From Thiotrichaceae bacterium (lineage in GTDB: Bacteria > Pseudomonadota > Gammaproteobacteria > Beggiatoales > Beggiatoaceae), in contig JAABRD010000050.1 in NCBI GenBank assembly GCA_011391085.1, forward strand, positions 1 to 37,348: a stretch of 37,348 bases of DNA. The letters are read 5' to 3'. This document shows, piece after piece, positions 30,952 to 37,348 of this stretch. Position 1 is the stretch's first letter. Each line of letters starts with the position of its first letter. Made by a program: the position numbers and the translations under genes. The notes beneath the pieces were generated by a model. The model was given only the letters and a program-made list of their open reading frames with translations. It did not search any database and was not told the origin of the DNA.

Positions 30952-32124
30952 ATGAAACCAACTGACAATTTTCTCCCCTTCGCCCTCCCTTCTATCGGTG
31001 ACGAAGAAATTAACGAAGTCGTTGATACCCTGCGTTCTGGCTGGTTGACCACGGGTCCTAAAACCAAACGTTTTGAAGAAGACTTTGCCAAGTTTATCGG
31101 CGTCCCCCACGCTTTGGCGGTCAACTCTTGCACGGCGGGGTTGCATCTCGCTTTGGAAGCGATTGGCATTCAACCGGGCGATAAGGTCATCACCACTCCT
31201 TACACGTTCACGGCTACGGCGGAAGTGATTCGTTATCTCGGTGCGGACCCGTTATTTGTTGACATTGACCCCAACACGTTTAATCTGGATGTCAATCAAC
31301 TCGCTGACACTTTAGCTGCCGAACCGGGTGTCACTGCCATTCTCCCTATGCACTTTGGAGGACAGGCGTGTGATATGGATACCATTCTCACTCTGGCCCA
31401 ACGTTATGGTGTAAAAGTGGTAGAAGATGCGGCCCACGCTTTACCGGCTTACTACAAAGGTCGTCTGATAGGCACCTTTGGCGACCTCACGGCTTACAGT
31501 TTCTATGTCACTAAAACGTTAGCCACTGGTGAAGGTGGTATGGTGGTCACTTCCCATCCTGATTATGCGGAACGTATCAAAATCATGCGGTTGCATGGAA
31601 TGAATCGTGACGTCTTCCAGCGCACCTCCTCCAAGCAACCTTTTTGGTATTACGAAGTTGTGGCCCCCGGTTTTAAATACAACCTCACCGACGTGGCCGC
31701 GGCTTTGGGTATTCATCAATTGAGAAAAGCGGAGTCTTTTTTAAGACGACGTACCGAGATTGCCACTCACTATACGCAAGCCTTGGCCGACCTCCCTGTG
31801 CGAACGCCTTACGTTCATCCTGACAACGTTCACGCTTGGCATTTATATGTCCTCCAATTACAATTAGAAGAATTGACGATTGACCGTGACACCTTGATTG
31901 ACCAAATGACTCAGGCGGGCATTGGGACTAGCGTCCATTTTATCCCATTACACTTACAACCTTATTGGAGAGACTGCTACGGTTTTCAACCCACTGATTT
32001 TCCTATTGCATTGCAAGTTTACCAAAGGGCTGTCAGCTTACCCATTTATCCTGGTATGAGTGATGCCAATGTAGAACGGGTCATTACCTCTCTTAGAAAA
32101 ATTTTAACCGCTGCCCTTCGATGA
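30952..32124 (+). CDS. DegT/DnrJ/EryC1/StrS family sugar aminotransferase
   Basis: The 390-residue PLP enzyme has the family motifs LRSGWLTTGPKTKRFEEDFA at 27-46, VVEDAAHALPA with the pyridine-binding Asp (D159), SFYVTKTLATGEGG with the PLP lysine (K188), and PGFKYNLTDVAAALGIHQL. It transaminates a keto-sugar nucleotide (for example a UDP-4-keto-6-deoxy sugar) to an amino sugar. Next to a WbuB-like transferase and an initiating transferase this points to an amino-sugar-containing glycan. The frame extends 20 codons upstream in repeat sequence; the ATG at 30952 is preferred. Its stop overlaps the next start. Confidence 0.93.
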   Translation: MKPTDNFLPFALPSIGDEEINEVVDTLRSGWLTTGPKTKRFEEDFAKFIGVPHALAVNSCTAGLHLALEAIGIQPGDKVITTPYTFTATAEVIRYLGADPLFVDIDPNTFNLDVNQLADTLAAEPGVTAILPMHFGGQACDMDTILTLAQRYGVKVVEDAAHALPAYYKGRLIGTFGDLTAYSFYVTKTLATGEGGMVVTSHPDYAERIKIMRLHGMNRDVFQRTSSKQPFWYYEVVAPGFKYNLTDVAAALGIHQLRKAESFLRRRTEIATHYTQALADLPVRTPYVHPDNVHAWHLYVLQLQLEELTIDRDTLIDQMTQAGIGTSVHFIPLHLQPYWRDCYGFQPTDFPIALQVYQRAVSLPIYPGMSDANVERVITSLRKILTAALR

Positions 32125-32717
32125 AGATGAATAGTAAACGTCTATTTGATTTAAGCGGAGTCATCCCTGGCCTCCTCCTCCTCAGTCCTCTGTTTTTGTT
32201 CATTGCGATATGGATAAAATTGGACAGTCGCGGACCTATTTTATTTTTCCAAACTCGTATTGGTCAACATGGTAAGCCGTTTCAAATCATCAAGTTTCGC
32301 ACCATGTATCATCAAACTGCGGGTCTCAAATTGACCATTGGTCAGGATGCTAGGATTACTCGTTGCGGACAGTTTCTGCGTAAGTATAAACTAGACGAAT
32401 TGCCGCAACTGATTAACGTCCTCAAAGGTGAGATGAGTTTGGTGGGACCACGGCCTGAAGTCCCTGAATACGTGGCCCTCTATCCAGATGGCATCAGGGA
32501 ATACGTTCTGTCTGTTCCAGTGGGCATCACGGATTATGCTTCCATTGAATTTCGGAACGAAAGTGAGTTACTCGCCCATTCACAGCAACCAGAAACAGAT
32601 TATGTACAAAAGATTTTGCCAGTGAAATTGGCGTATCACCAGAAGTATGTCAGTGAACGATCGATGTACCTAGATATACGGTTGATTGTGAGGACGGTGA
32701 AGAAGGTTTTGTTTTAA
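32121..32717 (+). CDS. Initiating sugar transferase (polyprenyl-phosphate monotopic PGT)
   Basis: The 198-residue protein is a small bacterial sugar transferase of the PglC type. It has one hydrophobic N-terminal re-entrant helix (about 12-32), FQIIKFRTM at 54-62, the catalytic Asp-Glu dyad D92-E93 in KYKLDELPQLINV, and MSLVGPRPEVPEY at 105-117. It moves a sugar 1-phosphate from a nucleotide sugar to undecaprenyl phosphate, starting glycan synthesis. The ATGA overlap with the aminotransferase gene shows an operon and suggests that the transferred sugar is the amino sugar made by that enzyme. Confidence 0.93.
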   Translation: MKMNSKRLFDLSGVIPGLLLLSPLFLFIAIWIKLDSRGPILFFQTRIGQHGKPFQIIKFRTMYHQTAGLKLTIGQDARITRCGQFLRKYKLDELPQLINVLKGEMSLVGPRPEVPEYVALYPDGIREYVLSVPVGITDYASIEFRNESELLAHSQQPETDYVQKILPVKLAYHQKYVSERSMYLDIRLIVRTVKKVLF

Positions 32718-32724
32718 CCACCGA

Positions 32725-32899
32725 CAGGAGGAGAAGGCGTAGCTTTGCCAGGTCACGGACAAAGTTACGCTTTGGATTCTTGTAAGTACCGAAGCAGAAA
32801 TTTTACGGTATTTTCAATCGTCGCCCTCACCCCCTCCCACTGGGAGAGGGGCCATGGGGGTGAGGGTAAACATATCACTCAGATTGCATTACTACCATT
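32725..32899. repeat. Repeat block: GGAGTCCAAAGC-type hairpin, CCCTCACCCCC hairpin and a half outer end
   Basis: 32725-32782 is a diverged GGAGTCCAAAGC hairpin (GAAGGCGTAGCTTTG / CAAAGTTACGCTTTGGATTC). 32823-32869 has GCCCTCACCCCCTCCCACTG / GGGAGAGG..GGGGGTGAGGG. 32880-32899 (AGATTGCATTACTACC) resembles one outer end of the GGTAGTGATGCAAT elements. No gene is seen. Confidence 0.65.
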
Positions 32900-32929
32900 T
32901 TTTCAAGCACGCTTTAATAGATTGAATCT

Positions 32930-34099
32930 ATGCAAAAACAATATCTTAGTTATGCAGATTACCTGCATTTATTTCAACAACATGGTGGCACAGACCAAGG
33001 TTATCTTTATGGTCATTACCAAAGATTTTGCCAAACGCAGAAATTATTCTATGAAAATTGGTCATTGGGCCAAGGTAATCGTTTGTTAGACGTTGGCGCA
33101 CACTGGTTGCACCAAGCTATCTTATATGCCCAGGACGGTTTTCGAGTCACTGCGGCAGATTTTCCAGTCACCATGACCGACGCTTCTGTGAAACGTTTGG
33201 CAGCAGCGTATCAGATTGAATTATTTGCTTACAACGATCTCAGTAATCCTCATGAGTTTAGCCAATTCCCTGATAACACGTTTGATGTCATTCTCTTTAC
33301 GGAGATTATAGAACACCTTACGTTCAATCCCGTGGCTATGTGGAAAGGTTTGTATCGCATTCTCTCTCCTCAAGGCAGGATTATTGTCACCACTCCGAAT
33401 TATTACTTTTACAAGGGTCGGGCGTGGGTTCTGAAACGGTTATTCTCCAGAATGGGTGGCGGTCTCCCAGTCCATGAGATTTTGAACATTAACACATACG
33501 GGCACCACTGGAAGGAGTTTTCGGCAAGAGAAATAAAATCCTATTTCACTTTGTTATCTCCAGATTTTCAGGTGACTCGCCTCCAGTATGTCGACTTTTA
33601 TCCCCAGACCAATCGTCATTCTCGTATTTCAAAGTTGGAGAACCTCTTGAGTATCTTCCTGATGCAAAATATTTATGCGGAAATGACTTTGACGGCCAAG
33701 GATAAAGGCATTACCATCGATCCATCTTGGAGTCCGCCTGCTGAAGTAGCGGCAGCCATCCCTGCAAATACACCGGCGGTGAACGAGTTAGAGTTATTTG
33801 TTAAACTCACTTTCACACCACCTGGCACTATCAGTTGGCAGTTAGGTCCTTACTTGGAACACCAAGGACAGTATTGGGTTTGGAGTTCCATTCAAGCTGA
33901 CGGGCAACCGAATGAGAGTTCGACGTTGGTTACTGTCTCACCCCAAGGCAAACATGTTTTTGCACAAACGTTGTCAAGGCCATTCAGTGTGATTATAAAG
34001 TATAAATCTTTAGAAGGCAGGGAAGTTTCTTCTCCTTCTTTAGTGCTTGACCCGACACCAGTTAATATTCACGGGGTGGTAGAGTTAAATTGGCCATAG
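32930..34099 (+). CDS. Class I SAM-dependent methyltransferase with C-terminal beta domain
   Basis: The 389-residue protein has a Rossmann methyltransferase domain: motif I NRLLDVGAHWLHQAIL (50-65, with the usual GxGxG reduced), VTAADFP (73-79), FDVILFTEIIEHL (118-130) and LSPQGRIIVTTPNYYF (145-160). After about residue 270 a second, beta-rich domain follows (WQLGPYLEHQGQYWVWSSIQ, then SVIIKYKSLEGREV), which I do not recognise. It probably methylates a sugar or lipid-linked glycan, given its position after the polysaccharide genes; this is inference. It is on the same strand, 212 bases downstream of the sugar transferase. Confidence 0.85.
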   Translation: MQKQYLSYADYLHLFQQHGGTDQGYLYGHYQRFCQTQKLFYENWSLGQGNRLLDVGAHWLHQAILYAQDGFRVTAADFPVTMTDASVKRLAAAYQIELFAYNDLSNPHEFSQFPDNTFDVILFTEIIEHLTFNPVAMWKGLYRILSPQGRIIVTTPNYYFYKGRAWVLKRLFSRMGGGLPVHEILNINTYGHHWKEFSAREIKSYFTLLSPDFQVTRLQYVDFYPQTNRHSRISKLENLLSIFLMQNIYAEMTLTAKDKGITIDPSWSPPAEVAAAIPANTPAVNELELFVKLTFTPPGTISWQLGPYLEHQGQYWVWSSIQADGQPNESSTLVTVSPQGKHVFAQTLSRPFSVIIKYKSLEGREVSSPSLVLDPTPVNIHGVVELNWP

Positions 34100-34369
34100 C
34101 GAACAATGCCATTGGGGTGGCCGATTACTTCCCCCGTCAAAGGATATTAACGTATCATTTGACGGGGAAGTAATCAGATCCGTTTCCCCAATCGTTTTCT
34201 TGGTTTGGCTTAATTAAACCAACTTGAACAATGTGTTCAATCAAATTTAAAAAGGTCAATTTGGTTTAACAGACTTGGATTACTTGAAAGTACTCTTTAT
34301 TATAAGAGGCGTGAGGTTCTGCGATCCGCAGAGACCGACGCCGACCACTGCTTCAAACCTCTTGAAGAG
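34100..34369. other. Spacer with GATTACTTCCCCGTCAAA hairpin
   Basis: GATTACTTCCCCCGTCAAA (34123) pairs with TTTGACGGGGAAGTAATC (34159). Further on is TTGAACAATGTGTTCAA-like dyad sequence. From about 34301 the plus frame of the TumE fragment is already open without a start. No intact gene. Confidence 0.55.
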
Positions 34370-34585
34370 GTGGTCTTGTGGCGAGATAGACAACTGGTCA
34401 AATTGCGTTATGCTTATCACTACCAAAATGCCCAAAGCGAATTAATCTTTCGGTACGATAATGCACCTCATCAGCCGACCATCGCCACGTTTCCTCATCA
34501 TAAACCTGTCGGCCTGACGGTTGTACCCGCCTTGGCACCTGATTTGAGTGAGGTCTTGAAAGAAATTGAGTCGCTAATTGACTAG
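34370..34585 (+). pseudogene. 5'-truncated TumE-type (DUF6516) toxin fragment
   Basis: The 71-codon frame (LRYAYHYQNAQSELIFRYDN, then APHQP and FPHHKPVG) matches the C-terminal half of the TumE/DUF6516 protein encoded at 35241-35639 (MYSYHYQTRHHQLGFRYDN, HKH). The N-terminal half is missing; upstream codons in frame do not resemble the family. It is probably the remnant of an earlier toxin-antitoxin cassette. The first 115-bp repeat begins 11 bases after its stop. Confidence 0.7.
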
Positions 34586-34595
34586 CGTTTTATAA

Positions 34596-34710
34596 AGGAG
34601 AACCTAAATTTGGTCCCCCCCCACTAGGCTGACCCCCTACCCCCGGTCCTGACTGACCTCTCGTGACTGACCCAGCCACTGACCGTTAGAGTTAAGAATG
34701 TCTCAGTCAC
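34596..34710 (+). repeat. 115-bp direct repeat, copy 1
   Basis: Runs from AGGAGAACCTAAATTTGGTC to GAATGTCTCAGTCAC and includes CACTAGGCTGACCCCCTACC and CTCTCGTGACTGACCCAGCC. Nearly identical copies lie at 35684-35799 and 36597-36711; the main difference is a C run of 8, 7 or 6 bases. It lies between the TumE fragment and the next toxin-antitoxin genes. Confidence 0.92.
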
Positions 34711-34748
34711 TGCAATCCAATTCATTTCATTTAAAGAGGAGAACGGCG

Positions 34749-34913
34749 ATGTCTTCGCAATTTAACCAATCGTGGTTAAACCACGAACTACATACTTCTG
34801 GCGGGGGTCAATCCCCTTCGACAAAACTTGAGGACCCTCTTGGACCTCCTTTCGAAGGGCAAACTGACTCAGGAAGCAGGGTCATAAAACACTTTGTTGG
34901 GTATTTAGTATGA
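34749..34913 (+). CDS. Possible small protein upstream of the TumE-type module
   Basis: 54 codons (MSSQFNQSWLNHELHTSGGG to FVGYLV). An excellent AGAGGAG is 6 bases from the ATG, and the stop overlaps the next start as ATGA. No homology is recognised and composition is low in hydrophobic residues. It may be a real small gene or a leader peptide coupling translation to the antitoxin gene. The C-terminal half could be non-native sequence. Confidence 0.4.
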   Translation: MSSQFNQSWLNHELHTSGGGQSPSTKLEDPLGPPFEGQTDSGSRVIKHFVGYLV

Positions 34914-35248
34914 CACCAAACCTTGCACCCCAGGCGTTGACTGGTGAACCCAAAATTGCATTCTATTTGCACTCCACTTCACCCACAGCCCGCCTCTTGT
35001 GTTTAGTACAGAGTGCCATGGCCAGAGAAATGGCCTCGTTGGAATTAGCCATTCAGTTGGCCCGTCAACGTCTGCAACCGTTTGAACAAAAATATGGCGT
35101 GACCTCCGCAGAGTTTCAAGCCCATTATACAGCGGAAGACTTATCGGGAGGAGACGAGGAGTATGTGCAGTGGGCAGGTGAATATCAACTCTGGCAAAAA
35201 TTGGTAGAGAAGTTAACTCTCTTGAAAGGGATTTATTACCATGATTGA
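34910..35248 (+). CDS. Antitoxin partner of a TumE-type (DUF6516) module
   Basis: The 112-residue protein is helical, with SAMAREMASLELAIQLARQR at 35-54, LQPFEQKYGVTSAEFQ and a final EYVQWAGEYQLWQKLVEKLT segment. Proteins with this pattern are usually encoded directly upstream of DUF6516 proteins and are taken to be their antitoxins. The overlap with the downstream gene (ATGATTGA) supports this. The N-terminal ~30 residues do not look conserved, and a later start (Met 37) is possible. I am fairly sure of the pairing and less sure of the mechanism. Confidence 0.75.
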   Translation: MTPNLAPQALTGEPKIAFYLHSTSPTARLLCLVQSAMAREMASLELAIQLARQRLQPFEQKYGVTSAEFQAHYTAEDLSGGDEEYVQWAGEYQLWQKLVEKLTLLKGIYYHD

Positions 35249-35639
35249 GGCTTATTTCACCGACCTCAAATGCCTTGTGGAGAAATACGCGGCCACCAGT
35301 TGGGTGTTGCAAACGCAACTGCAATTTGAGAGTCGTCGGGGTGGTCAAGGTTACGTGAGTGGCCAAATATTATTTGAGGATTTCTCCGAATTGCACTTTA
35401 AGGAGTACCTTAATGAGGAATGCGGGACGGTAGAGAAACTCATGTATAGCTATCATTATCAAACTCGTCATCACCAGTTGGGGTTCCGCTATGACAATGC
35501 CCGTCATCGTCCACCGTTGCCCAGTTTGGAACATAAACATACCGACTCGGGCGAAGTGGTGTCGTGTGGGGCACCAACGCTTTTGGAAGTGTTGCTGGAA
35601 GTGGCGACACGTTGGGAAAGTGTTCAAATGGACTCTTGA
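35241..35639 (+). CDS. TumE-type (DUF6516) toxin
   Basis: The 132-residue protein has the family motifs LHFKEYLN, YSYHYQTRHHQLGFRYDN (residues 69-86), ARHRPPLPSLEHKH and a C-terminal LLEVLLEVATRWE helix. TumE proteins are proposed type II toxins; the His/Arg/Asp-rich core is probably the active site. It overlaps its antitoxin gene by 8 bases. The family's usual APHH reads ARHR here, so activity might be changed. Confidence 0.82.
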   Translation: MIEAYFTDLKCLVEKYAATSWVLQTQLQFESRRGGQGYVSGQILFEDFSELHFKEYLNEECGTVEKLMYSYHYQTRHHQLGFRYDNARHRPPLPSLEHKHTDSGEVVSCGAPTLLEVLLEVATRWESVQMDS

Positions 35640-35683
35640 TGAATCGACTGGAAGAGTTTTCATTGACTAATTTTTAACTGGAT

Positions 35684-35799
35684 AGGAGAATTTAACTTTG
35701 GTCACCCCCCCACTAGGCTGACCCCCTAACCCCGGTCCTGACTGGCCTCTCGTGACTGACCCAGCCACCGACCGTTAGAATTAAGAATGTCTCAGTCAC
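35684..35799 (+). repeat. 115-bp direct repeat, copy 2
   Basis: Copy beginning AGGAGAATTTAACTTTGGTC and ending GAATGTCTCAGTCAC, between the TumE module and the DUF2281/HicBA module. It has a few substitutions against the other two copies. Confidence 0.92.
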
Positions 35800-35839
35800 C
35801 TTAATTGATTTCAGGCTATGAGAAACTTGGAGAAACTGA

Positions 35840-36112
35840 ATGACAACCTTGACAGTACAAGAAAAACTGACTCTCTTACCATCTCAGTTATTAACCGAAT
35901 TAGAGGATTATATTGATTTCCTGTTGCACAAATATCATCTCCGCGCCACCCCGGAACCGTTACCAACGAAGTTGTTTGGAATGTGTCGCGGTGATATTAA
36001 AATTCAAGGAGATATTATTAGCCCCTTGGAGGTGGAATGGGAAGTCCTTAAATTACCCACTGGGTTATCTGAACAACACTATGAAATATCGTGTATTAAT
36101 TCAACAAGATGA
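35840..36112 (+). CDS. DUF2281-type antitoxin-like protein
   Basis: The 90-residue protein begins MTTLTVQEKLTLLPSQLLTE, followed by LEDYIDFLLHKYHL and then a FGMCRGDIKIQGD linker, the pattern of DUF2281 proteins that accompany VapC-like PIN toxins. GGAG lies 7 bases before the ATG. No PIN gene follows; instead the last 32 bases overlap hicB in another frame, and the tail after PLEVEWEVLK looks non-native. A 23-bp piece of its 3' part recurs downstream of repeat copy 3. It is probably an orphan joined to hicBA by recombination. Confidence 0.7.
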   Translation: MTTLTVQEKLTLLPSQLLTELEDYIDFLLHKYHLRATPEPLPTKLFGMCRGDIKIQGDIISPLEVEWEVLKLPTGLSEQHYEISCINSTR

Positions 36113-36287
36113 AGATGGCGTGTTTGTCGCCGAAGTACCAGCCTTACCAGGTTGCTTGTCACAAGGCCACACCAGAACCGAAGCGTTACGCAACATTCAA
36201 GAGGCGATTGCGGTATACTTGGAAAGTCTCAGTGCCCATCAGGAACCTGTACCTTCTGCCATTGAGGAGGAAATCGTTGAAGTATGA
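36081..36287 (+). CDS. hicB: HicB-family antitoxin
   Basis: The 68-residue protein has the HicB partial RNase H-like domain: MKYRVLIQQDEDGVFVAEVP, ALPGCLSQGHTRTEALRNIQ and EAIAVYLESL. HicB binds and neutralises the HicA mRNA interferase. This is the short form without an added DNA-binding domain. The ATG lies inside the end of the DUF2281 gene; there is no Shine-Dalgarno, so translation is probably coupled. The hicA start overlaps its stop (ATGA). Confidence 0.9.
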   Translation: MKYRVLIQQDEDGVFVAEVPALPGCLSQGHTRTEALRNIQEAIAVYLESLSAHQEPVPSAIEEEIVEV

Positions 36288-36514
36288 GTCGGTTACCAAG
36301 AATGTCAGGACGCGACACCGTCAAACTACTGGCGAAAATTGGCTACTTGAAAGATAGACAAACTGGTAGTCATATCGTGTTACGACAACAAAACTACCCA
36401 CATCGTCGTGTCGTTATCCCAGACCATCGAGAAATTGCTAAAGGGACTTTAAGGGCGATTATTCATCAAGTCGGCTTAACCGTAGAAGAGTTTGTGGCAC
36501 TCTATCAAGGTTAG
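36284..36514 (+). CDS. hicA: HicA-family toxin (mRNA interferase)
   Basis: The 76-residue protein has the dsRBD-like HicA fold: SGRDTVKLLAKIGYLKDRQT, then GSHIVLRQ with the catalytic His (H30) and VVIPDHREIAKGTLRAII. It cleaves mRNA independently of the ribosome and is held inactive by HicB. The gene is complete with an intact active site, so the HicBA pair is probably functional. Gene order hicB-hicA is the reverse of many hicAB loci but common in this short HicB type. Confidence 0.92.
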   Translation: MSRLPRMSGRDTVKLLAKIGYLKDRQTGSHIVLRQQNYPHRRVVIPDHREIAKGTLRAIIHQVGLTVEEFVALYQG

Positions 36515-36596
36515 ACAAACTCAGAGGAATCAGAACCACCGAACTGAGGAATCCAAAACGTCGCTTGGTATTTGTCTTATCATGGATTAATCTAAC

Positions 36597-36711
36597 AGGA
36601 GAACCTAAATTTGGTCACCCCCCACTAGGCTGACCCCCTACCCCCGGTCCTGACTGACCTCTCGTGACTGACCCAGCCACCGACCGTTAGAATTAAGAAT
36701 GTCTCAGTCAC
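36597..36711 (+). repeat. 115-bp direct repeat, copy 3
   Basis: Copy beginning AGGAGAACCTAAATTTGGTC, between hicA and the Phd/YefM-type antitoxin gene. Directly after it (36715-36737) lies a 23-bp segment, TTGGAGGTGGAATGGGAAGT plus CCT, identical to 36026-36048 in the DUF2281 gene. Confidence 0.92.
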
Positions 36712-36774
36712 CTTTTGGAGGTGGAATGGGAAGTCCTCAAATGATGGCCTCAATTATCCAATAGGAAAATAATT

Positions 36775-37053
36775 ATGCAACAATATTCACTGTTGTCCCT
36801 CACTACCGAACTTGACCTCCTGTTTCAGAGACTCCAGCAACTTCAGGTGGTCGAATTGGTGAGGCATGGAGAACCCGTCGGGATTCTGTTATCCACACCA
36901 GAGTATCAACGGTTACAGACACGGAGAAGGTCGCCGGCGAAGGCGTTGCAACTCTTTCGTGCCTCTGCTGACTGGGAAGCGTTACAAGATTTCGATACCG
37001 AGATATTTTCAAGAGAACGTCATCTCGATAAAGGACGAGAGGTGGTGCTGTGA
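36775..37053 (+). CDS. Phd/YefM-type antitoxin
   Basis: The 92-residue protein has the Phd/YefM pattern: an N-terminal dimerisation and DNA-binding part with QVVELVRHGEPVGILLST, then EYQRL, and a C-terminal toxin-binding tail (ASADWEALQDFDTEIFSRE and GREVVL). AGGA is 10 bases before the ATG. Its stop overlaps the start of the following vapC fragment, which is the usual arrangement for this antitoxin with a PIN toxin. Because the toxin is interrupted, the antitoxin may now act alone. Confidence 0.88.
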   Translation: MQQYSLLSLTTELDLLFQRLQQLQVVELVRHGEPVGILLSTPEYQRLQTRRRSPAKALQLFRASADWEALQDFDTEIFSRERHLDKGREVVL

Positions 37054-37124
37054 CGTTACGATATTTACTGGATACGAACACTTTATCGGAGTGTGTCGTA
37101 AGAAGTGTCAATAAGTTGAACTAA
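37050..37124 (+). pseudogene. VapC (PIN-domain) toxin, interrupted after the first catalytic motif
   Basis: Starting at GTG 37050, the frame reads VTLRYLLDTNTLSE, the standard VapC N-terminus with its first metal-binding Asp, and then leaves the family (CVVRSVNKLN) and stops at 37124. The divergence begins at GTGTG (37091), the point where the structured sequence described next begins. The remainder of vapC is not visible and may lie beyond the window if an intron has split it. Confidence 0.75.
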
Positions 37125-37348
37125 ATCAACAAGTTAGACACGAAAGATAGAGAGAAATGGGGTGTGATTCCCCTCCCACTGATGAGATGTGGGATGCTAA
37201 CCTTCAGACTCCTAAACTGCAATAACGGTATTAGGATGTATAGCGAAGAGAAAAAAGGGATAGGCGGAATTAGGAAACTCTGTTTAAAACCGCCACCTGA
37301 GCAGAGACTGACATGATTAGCGAAAGCAAAGTAATACATGAAGCCCCT
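37091..37348 (+). ncRNA. Probable 5' part of a group II intron, cut by window edge
   Basis: It begins GTGTG, matching the group II 5' consensus GUGYG, exactly where the vapC reading frame loses similarity. What follows has several nested complementary segments: AAGTGTC with GACACGAAAG, GAGGGG-type and TCCCAC/GTGGGA stems, AGGCGG with CCGCCACC, CTCTGT with GCAGAG, and CATGATTAGCGAAAGC with a GCGAAAGC tetraloop. This resembles domain I of bacterial group II introns. The intron-encoded protein and 3' end would lie outside the window. Recognition is by motif and structure only. Confidence 0.55.

Noticed and set aside
32745..33089. 114-codon frame overlapping the methyltransferase start
   Set aside because: It begins in repeat sequence and its later part overlaps the well-supported methyltransferase gene in another frame.
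34338..34356. About 18-bp identity between the csm2 coding region (near 16781) and the sequence before the TumE fragment
   Set aside because: Similarity stops at once on both sides and the flanking reading frames do not match; most likely coincidence or a very short scar.
34596..36711. The 115-bp repeats as integron attC sites
   Set aside because: GTTAGAA and CTAACGG occur, but there is no proper pair of RYYYAAC and GTTRRRY boxes bounding the repeat, and cassettes contain two or three genes each.
1..37348. tRNA, rRNA and riboswitch genes
   Set aside because: No TTCGAAT-type T-loop with a matching acceptor stem, no rRNA motif and no known riboswitch core was seen by eye; a covariance-model scan (tRNAscan-SE, Rfam) would settle it.

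Overview
The window looks like chromosome from a gammaproteobacterium, most likely a large filamentous sulfur bacterium of the Thiotrichales/Beggiatoaceae type. This is an inference: ParE, GalU, RnfE and PpnP read as gammaproteobacterial, there is a denitrification-type NO-responsive gene cluster and a multihaem cytochrome operon, and nearly every intergenic space holds hairpin repeats. No rRNA, tRNA or CRISPR repeat array was recognised.

Layout. 1-875: IS630-type transposase broken by several frameshifts. 1.1-2.0 kb: MNT/HEPN toxin-antitoxin pair between two copies of a palindrome; the HEPN toxin is frameshifted at its catalytic motif. 2.1-4.1 kb: small secreted protein, nucleoside phosphorylase PpnP, Uma2-type nuclease. 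4.2-8.2 kb: NO/nitrogen-oxide cluster (SCO protein, haem-copper-oxidase-like membrane protein, DUF2249 protein, hemerythrin, divergent Dnr-type Crp/Fnr regulator with an FNR/DNR box). 8.4-12.4 kb: lone RnfE and a TPS-type haemagglutinin exoprotein. 12.9-19.9 kb: type III-A effector operon cas10-csm2-csm3-csm4-csm5, with no array, cas6, cas1/2 or csm6; Cas10 has lost the HD dyad but keeps GGDD. 20.4-24.6 kb: ParE, carboxylesterase, GalU. 24.9-26.0 kb: glycosyltransferase. 26.4-29.2 kb: three-gene electron conduit (NAD(P)H/FAD/2Fe-2S protein, di-haem b membrane protein, decahaem cytochrome c). 29.6-34.1 kb: surface polysaccharide genes (glycosyltransferase, DegT aminotransferase, initiating sugar transferase, methyltransferase). 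34.3-37.35 kb: toxin-antitoxin modules separated by three direct copies of a ~115-bp sequence, ending in a vapC interrupted by what looks like the 5' end of a group II intron.

The most unusual signals are non-coding. (1) Six genes (rnfE, csm3, parE, esterase, two glycosyltransferases) have tandem heptamers of consensus THTYCAY, always on the coding strand, directly before a start codon that lacks a good Shine-Dalgarno. At four of them the same hairpin family sits immediately upstream of the heptamers, making a composite leader. (2) The hairpin elements are modular: the same inner hairpins occur inside different outer terminal inverted repeats. (3) The 115-bp repeat separates unrelated toxin-antitoxin cassettes. 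Several genes have in-frame extensions encoded by these repeats, so longer gene models would be wrong; the starts chosen here allow for that.
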